From: Dehalococcoidales bacterium
GTDB taxonomy: Bacteria; Chloroflexota; Dehalococcoidia; Dehalococcoidales; Fen-1064
Reading direction: 5' to 3'
Length of the DNA: 7,985 nucleotides
Assembly (NCBI GenBank): GCA_028713395.1
Contig: JAQTOJ010000081.1
Location: 1 to 7,985 of the forward strand
This document shows, piece by piece, positions 5,798-7,985 of this stretch (the stretch's first letter is position 1; every line of letters begins with the position of its first letter). The notes below the pieces were generated by a model. That model saw only the letters and a list, made by a program, of their open reading frames with translations, was not told the origin of the DNA and did not search any database. Both the position numbers and the translations under genes were made by a program.

Positions 5798-5839
5798 GTA
5801 AAGGAGTTGTGTAAATATTCACAACTCCTTTACTATTTT
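5798..5839 (+). terminator. 14-bp perfect hairpin with U-rich tail
   Basis: GTAAAGGAGTTGTG (5798-5811) and CACAACTCCTTTAC (5820-5833) are perfect complements with an 8-base loop, followed by TATTTT. This is the layout of an intrinsic terminator, though with an AU-rich stem base and an interrupted U tract. It sits 105 bases after a strong promoter and 82 bases before the surface-protein start, so it could end a short RNA or attenuate the downstream gene. The region 5840-5907 shows no further clear signal. Confidence 0.65.
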
Positions 5840-5920
5840 ACACATTTGGTGATTTCCTGAGATACTTTGTGGATTATGGTTGTTTTAAAGAATATTTGTA
5901 GATAACCTGAGGAGGCATTA

Positions 5921-7985
5921 ATGAAAACGAAGATGTTCAGTTTGCTGGTGGTATGCAGTATGATACTCACCATGCTGGGCACGGCCTTGCCGGCCGCGGC
6001 GACTGCACCCACAATTAGCATTGACGGTTCCGTAGGAGATTGGGCAGGTATAGAGCCCACGCTAATGGATCATGGAATCTCAGGCACGAATATTTCAGAC
6101 GTATATTTTGCCAGTGATGCCACGAATGTTTACGTCCGTATCGATGGCACGCAAATCGGACCGGGAATGCCTATTCACATCGATATCGATAAAGACCAGA
6201 GTCTTTCAACCGGATATGATACCAATACCGATTCTGCGAACCTTTTCAATGCTACCCACGACGTGGGAGCTGACTATGATATTGCTATTAACATGCCTAC
6301 TTCATCGGGGAATCCTCCCAATTTCACTTTCTTCAATATGACCCCCAGCGGCGGTGCCCAACCTATTCCGGCCACCGGAATGTCCGTAGCCGTTGGTGGC
6401 GGGGGTTCAACTACAAACCCTTTCAATTATGAAATTGCCATCCCCTTTGCCTTGATTGATCATGCGCCTCCCTGGAATTTTGTATTCAGCACAGGTATGC
6501 CCCAAGGTAGCGCCAGTGCAGATGAACTGCCTTCACAGGGTTATGCTACCTACCCCTTGGGTAGCGGCACACCTTTACCTGACCTCACTGTGCCCAGTAT
6601 CCTCAGTGACTGGGTAAACGCTGATGCGGGTATTTACAATGTACGTTTCACTATTGTCAACAATAGTCTCACCCCGGCTCCCGCTTCTCACGCGCGGTTT
6701 AGCGTCAATGGTACTTTGGCTAGTGAAATCATCGATGTGCCCTCTTTGGCAGCTACCGGCGGCGGGAACACGGCAACATTTACGTCTACTGACATCGCAC
6801 TATCACAGGGCGGCTCAGATATTGTCGTCGTTTATGCCGATGGCGGCACATCCTTAACCGAGCTTTCCAGCGAAATCGTCGAACAGGATGAAAACAACAA
6901 TTCTCACTCGATAACTGTAACCCCGGATCTCGGTTGGGCGCCTAAAGCTGATTTAGTAGTGAATGAAGTTCATGCGGAATGGAATCCCCCTACCGGTGGC
7001 GGCTTCCCGCCCTCGCCGCCCAATACTTATAAAGTACATTTTGCAATTGTTAATGCCAGCCCCACCGCAGCCCCTGCTTCCCACGTAAAATTAGTTATTA
7101 ACAACGACACAGAGCATCCAGTAGTACTAACGGTTCCGGCGCTTGGGGCCAGCGGTACACATCAAGCATTTTTCGTCGGACCATTTACCATTACCGGCAC
7201 TGATACTATCGTTGTCACCGCCGATTCCGGGAGTGAAGTCGACGAACAATTTGAAAACAATAATAATCGCACCTACATCTGGAATTATGTCTCGGGCTTG
7301 CCCACTGCGCCCAACCTGATGGTGGCTGAAGCTCATGAAACCTGGAATACGCCCAATGCGGCTACTTCCACTTATAGTGTTGCTTTTAACATCGCAAACG
7401 CCGTCACGAATCCCATGAATCCAAGCGCTACCAATGCCGGACCCTATACGGTTTATCTGAAAATCAACGGCGAAGACAAGGAACATATACATTACAGCGG
7501 GCTTGCCAGTATGGCAAATCAGGCCGGGTCTTTTTCAGGAGCTTATAATGTGACCGGCGCTTATGATACGGTTCAGGTCTATACCAGCCTGGATAACAGC
7601 GCGCCTGAATTGTTTACCAATGATAACAGCCTTACCAGCATCTGGAACGCCAAACCGACTCCCCCGGTTGCGCTCACTACCCCTCCGGTAGTATTAACAG
7701 TTTCCCCGGCAACCTCGGTCACGGACAGTTCGGCGACATTACATGGTAACCTGACCGGGATGGGGACAGTGAACGGAAATGCTGTTACGTCTGCCACCGC
7801 TTTCTTTGAAATCGGTTTAACCTCTGCTTACGGGTCGGCTACTGCTTTCCAACCCATGACCGCCACCGGTACCTTTGCGGCAATTATCCCCTTACTACAA
7901 CCGAATACGCTTTATCATTACCGCGCCCATGTGTTTGGACCTGCCGGTGAAGCCTTAGGCGATGATGCCACTTTCACCACCGAAG
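5921..7985 (+). CDS. Secreted multidomain surface protein (CBM9/DOMON-like, three CARDB, Fn3-like), 3' end cut
   Basis: The frame is open from ATG 5921 to the window end (688 codons) without a stop. A strong site GAGGAGG (5909-5915) precedes the start. Residues 1-27 form a signal peptide: KTK, a hydrophobic core (6-23) and PAAA, with cleavage likely after 27 or 29. Residues 31-215 begin ISIDGSVGDWAG and continue with DVYFASDATNVYVRIDG, the pattern of CBM9/DOMON-like beta-sandwich domains. Three CARDB-like repeats follow, starting at D221 (DLTVPSILSDW), D344 (DLVVNEVHAEW) and N465 (NLMVAEAHETW). Each has a central V.F.I.N strand and an Asn-rich end (E324NNN, E445NNNN, N567DN). From about 589 a fibronectin-III-like domain starts (SATLHGNLTG, LQPNTLYHYRAHVFGPAGEA). 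These domains are typical of extracellular adhesion or ligand-binding proteins. The C-terminus, including any surface anchor, is not visible, so the exact role is open. Confidence 0.85.
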   Translation, partial: MKTKMFSLLVVCSMILTMLGTALPAAATAPTISIDGSVGDWAGIEPTLMDHGISGTNISDVYFASDATNVYVRIDGTQIGPGMPIHIDIDKDQSLSTGYDTNTDSANLFNATHDVGADYDIAINMPTSSGNPPNFTFFNMTPSGGAQPIPATGMSVAVGGGGSTTNPFNYEIAIPFALIDHAPPWNFVFSTGMPQGSASADELPSQGYATYPLGSGTPLPDLTVPSILSDWVNADAGIYNVRFTIVNNSLTPAPASHARFSVNGTLASEIIDVPSLAATGGGNTATFTSTDIALSQGGSDIVVVYADGGTSLTELSSEIVEQDENNNSHSITVTPDLGWAPKADLVVNEVHAEWNPPTGGGFPPSPPNTYKVHFAIVNASPTAAPASHVKLVINNDTEHPVVLTVPALGASGTHQAFFVGPFTITGTDTIVVTADSGSEVDEQFENNNNRTYIWNYVSGLPTAPNLMVAEAHETWNTPNAATSTYSVAFNIANAVTNPMNPSATNAGPYTVYLKINGEDKEHIHYSGLASMANQAGSFSGAYNVTGAYDTVQVYTSLDNSAPELFTNDNSLTSIWNAKPTPPVALTTPPVVLTVSPATSVTDSSATLHGNLTGMGTVNGNAVTSATAFFEIGLTSAYGSATAFQPMTATGTFAAIIPLLQPNTLYHYRAHVFGPAGEALGDDATFTTE

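Noticed and set aside
6072..7797. Several 70-120 codon frames on both strands inside the surface-protein gene
   Set aside because: All are shadows of one continuous frame with signal peptide and recognisable domains.
1..7985. CRISPR array, insertion sequence, integrase or defence genes
   Set aside because: No regularly spaced repeats, no transposase or recombinase motifs and no nuclease/toxin-type proteins are visible.

Overview
The window reads as bacterial chromosome of moderate GC content, most likely Chloroflexota and possibly Dehalococcoidia. The evidence for this is the relic of an alpha/alpha-toroid family often mislabelled 'nitrogen fixation protein NifH' in Chloroflexota genomes, a zinc-ribbon/LemA/HtpX gene set, and a large secreted CARDB-type surface protein. 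The assignment comes from recalled family distribution, not from a search, so it is only moderately sure.

Positions 1-2330 are a region of decay and turnover. They hold (i) the end of a toroid-fold gene broken by two in-frame stops and one frameshift, (ii) an unassigned remnant, (iii) an AT-rich GNAT acetyltransferase on the minus strand that looks acquired, and (iv) a minus-strand tRNA cluster. In that cluster only tRNA-Ala(UGC) is intact, between two eroded tRNA-like sequences. A good minus-strand promoter (TTGAAA-17-TATGAT) still sits upstream of it.

Positions 2336-5507 are a conserved block on the plus strand. It starts with a TauE/SafE-type (TSUP) membrane transporter. A strong promoter (TTGACA-17-TACAAT) with an operator-like inverted repeat then precedes a probable three-gene operon: a zf-TFIIB protein, LemA, and an HtpX-like M48 membrane protease with an unusual C-terminal zinc ribbon. 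I infer a role in membrane-protein quality control; LemA/HtpX adjacency is common in bacteria.

Positions 5508-5920 are a long non-coding interval. It contains a near-consensus promoter (TTGACA-17-TATACT), a possible 11-codon leader peptide and a perfect 14-bp hairpin followed by a U-rich stretch. These lie upstream of a secreted multidomain protein that starts at 5921 and runs off the window end. Its order is signal peptide, CBM9/DOMON-like domain, three CARDB-like repeats and a fibronectin-III-like domain. I see no clearly new defence or mobile system. The most interesting items are the leader/hairpin, the decaying tRNA cluster and the zinc-ribbon HtpX operon.
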